DNA from: Antrihabitans cavernicola
GTDB lineage: Bacteria; Actinomycetota; Actinomycetes; Mycobacteriales; Mycobacteriaceae
Assembly: GCF_008297975.1 (NCBI RefSeq)
Contig: NZ_VLNY01000001.1
Location: forward strand, 496,001-560,000
Length of the DNA: 64,000 bases
Direction: 5' to 3'
Positions 63,231-64,000 of this stretch are shown here, in pieces (positions within the stretch are counted from its first letter, which is position 1; each line of letters starts with the position of its first letter). The position numbers and the translations under genes were made by a program. Under the pieces are notes generated by a model, which was given only the letters and a program-made list of their open reading frames with translations, was not told the DNA's origin and ran no database searches.

Positions 63231-64000
63231 AGTCTGCCCTCGATCGGCTCCGACTCTTCAGCCTTCGTGAATTCGCCGAACATCGCGGGCGGACCCTCGC
63301 ATCGATGGCCGTCGTCGCGGTCTCGGCTGCACTGCTCGTCGCCGTGCTCGCGATCATCGGTTCCATCAACCACTCGATCGATTCGCTGTCCACCGGGATC
63401 GCAGGCAATGCCGCACTCGAGGTGTCCGGAGTTGCCGACGGCGGCTTCCCCGCCGCCGTCGCAGACGACGTTGCCACCGTCCCCGGTGTCCAGGCAGCGG
63501 TTCCTCTCGTTCAGACCACAGTGCGTACCGAATCGGGGCCGACACTGCTGATCGGTGCGGATGCACGCAGCGCGGCACTGGAGAGCGACGTGAAAGGCGC
63601 CCTGCAGAGCCAGGCGGGCGCACTGCTGAAGGTACCCAACGGCGTTCTCGTCGGACCCGACACCGGCTACGCGGAGGGTCAGACCTTCGACTTGCAAGAC
63701 ACGAAGGTCACCGTGGCAGCTGTGCTGTCCGGCGAGGGCTTCGAGCAGCTCAACGGCGGTCACTACGTACTGGCTCCCCTGCAACTGGCGCAGAGCGCAA
63801 CGGGTCGCGCCAACTCCTACGACTCCATCCTGATCGTCGCCAAGCCCGGCACCGACTCGGACGCACTGCAATCGGGCGTCACCGACGCGGTGGCAGGACG
63901 TGCCAACGTCACCGAGTCCAGCGGTGCCAGTGCCAAATCCGGCAACGGTGTCCTCCTGATTCAGTTCGTCGCACTGTCGTCGGCAGCGATGGCGTTCATG
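63227..64000 (+). CDS. ABC transporter permease (FtsX/MacB-like), N-terminal part
   Basis: 258 codons visible, cut by the window end. Start is ATG overlapping the ATPase stop (ATGA). A membrane helix near residues 24-45 (MAVVAVSAALLVAVLAIIGS) is followed by a large external domain of the MacB_PCD type (DDVATVPGVQAAVPLVQTTV, VLVGPDTGYAEGQTF) and the beginning of a second helix (LLIQFVALSSAAMAFM). Forms the exporter with the ATPase before it. Whether further permease or adaptor genes follow cannot be seen. Confidence 0.9.
   Translation, partial: MKSALDRLRLFSLREFAEHRGRTLASMAVVAVSAALLVAVLAIIGSINHSIDSLSTGIAGNAALEVSGVADGGFPAAVADDVATVPGVQAAVPLVQTTVRTESGPTLLIGADARSAALESDVKGALQSQAGALLKVPNGVLVGPDTGYAEGQTFDLQDTKVTVAAVLSGEGFEQLNGGHYVLAPLQLAQSATGRANSYDSILIVAKPGTDSDALQSGVTDAVAGRANVTESSGASAKSGNGVLLIQFVALSSAAMAFM

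Larger units (their letters stand above)
47528..64000. other. hybrid lipid/NRPS/KS biosynthetic gene cluster (right end outside window)
   Basis: Two divergent operons. Minus: HMGR-kinase fusion, MBL hydrolase, UbiA-like prenyltransferase, KS-ACP-TE, NRPS (C-A-T). Plus: FAAL-nucleotidyltransferase fusion, ACP, thioester-reductase-like SDR, ABC exporter ATPase and permease. Tight spacing and stop-start overlaps within each arm show coordinate expression. No dedicated regulator or 4'-phosphopantetheinyl transferase lies inside the visible part. The permease gene is incomplete, so the cluster continues to the right. Confidence 0.8.

Noticed and set aside
1-64000. CRISPR arrays, prophage or integrase genes, toxin-antitoxin pairs
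   Set aside because: No regularly spaced repeats, integrase or phage structural genes, or recognisable toxin-antitoxin pairs were seen by reading the sequence and frames.

Overview
The window is GC-rich DNA from a mycolic-acid-type actinobacterium, most likely Rhodococcus or a close relative. The clues are a 13E12/DUF222 protein, an OmpATb-like BON/OmpA protein, a DesA-type acyl-ACP desaturase, a mycothiol-dependent maleylpyruvate isomerase-fold enzyme, an F420-type nitroreductase, several ECF sigma factors and GTG/TTG starts with stop-start (ATGA/GTGA) coupling. No rRNA, tRNA or CRISPR was found.

Layout. 1-1760: the N-terminal part of an IS30-like transposase cut by the window edge, then a DUF222/HNH protein. 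1862-3620 (minus): ECF sigma - Ogt alkyltransferase - 2OG-Fe(II) oxygenase, translationally coupled. 3684-6158: an exported agmatine-deiminase-like lipoprotein, then a TetR-SDR pair. 6159-8254 (minus): KhtT-like subunit - CBS protein - ArsB/NhaD permease, divergent from a HisKA_3/LuxR two-component system (8389-10010). 10023-17670: cutinase-fold exported protein, methyltransferase, DGPF protein plus ECF42-type sigma factor, FAD monooxygenase and its divergent TetR, an ArfA (OmpATb)-like locus and a GGCT-like protein. 17694-23881: gltD and gltB. 24262-25465: VOC protein and DDN-type protein. 25651-30159: gabD and gabT with a divergent PucR regulator. 30197-47520: mixed oxidoreductases, hydrolases, regulators and transporters. 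This part includes a Gdx-type SMR exporter preceded by a sequence that matches the guanidine-III (ykkC-III) riboswitch, and a textbook TGTGA-N6-TCACA CRP/GlxR-type site upstream of a DUF4407 gene.

47528-64000 is the most unusual part: a divergent natural-product locus that runs off the right edge. The minus arm, in order of transcription, encodes a class I HMG-CoA reductase fused to an APH-fold kinase, a metallo-beta-lactamase-fold hydrolase, a UbiA-like membrane prenyltransferase, a KS-ACP-TE protein with no acyltransferase, and a C-A-T NRPS module. The plus arm encodes a fatty-acyl-AMP ligase fused to a nucleotidyltransferase and a long C-terminal region, a stand-alone ACP, a thioester-reductase-like SDR, and a MacB-like ABC exporter. 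A 20-bp interrupted palindrome lies between the arms. A plausible reading is that the FAAL charges the ACP with a fatty acid, the KS and NRPS proteins extend it, the TE or SDR releases it, HMGR supplies a mevalonate-type unit, and the ABC system exports the product. The product itself cannot be predicted from sequence alone. I know of no described pathway with this gene combination.
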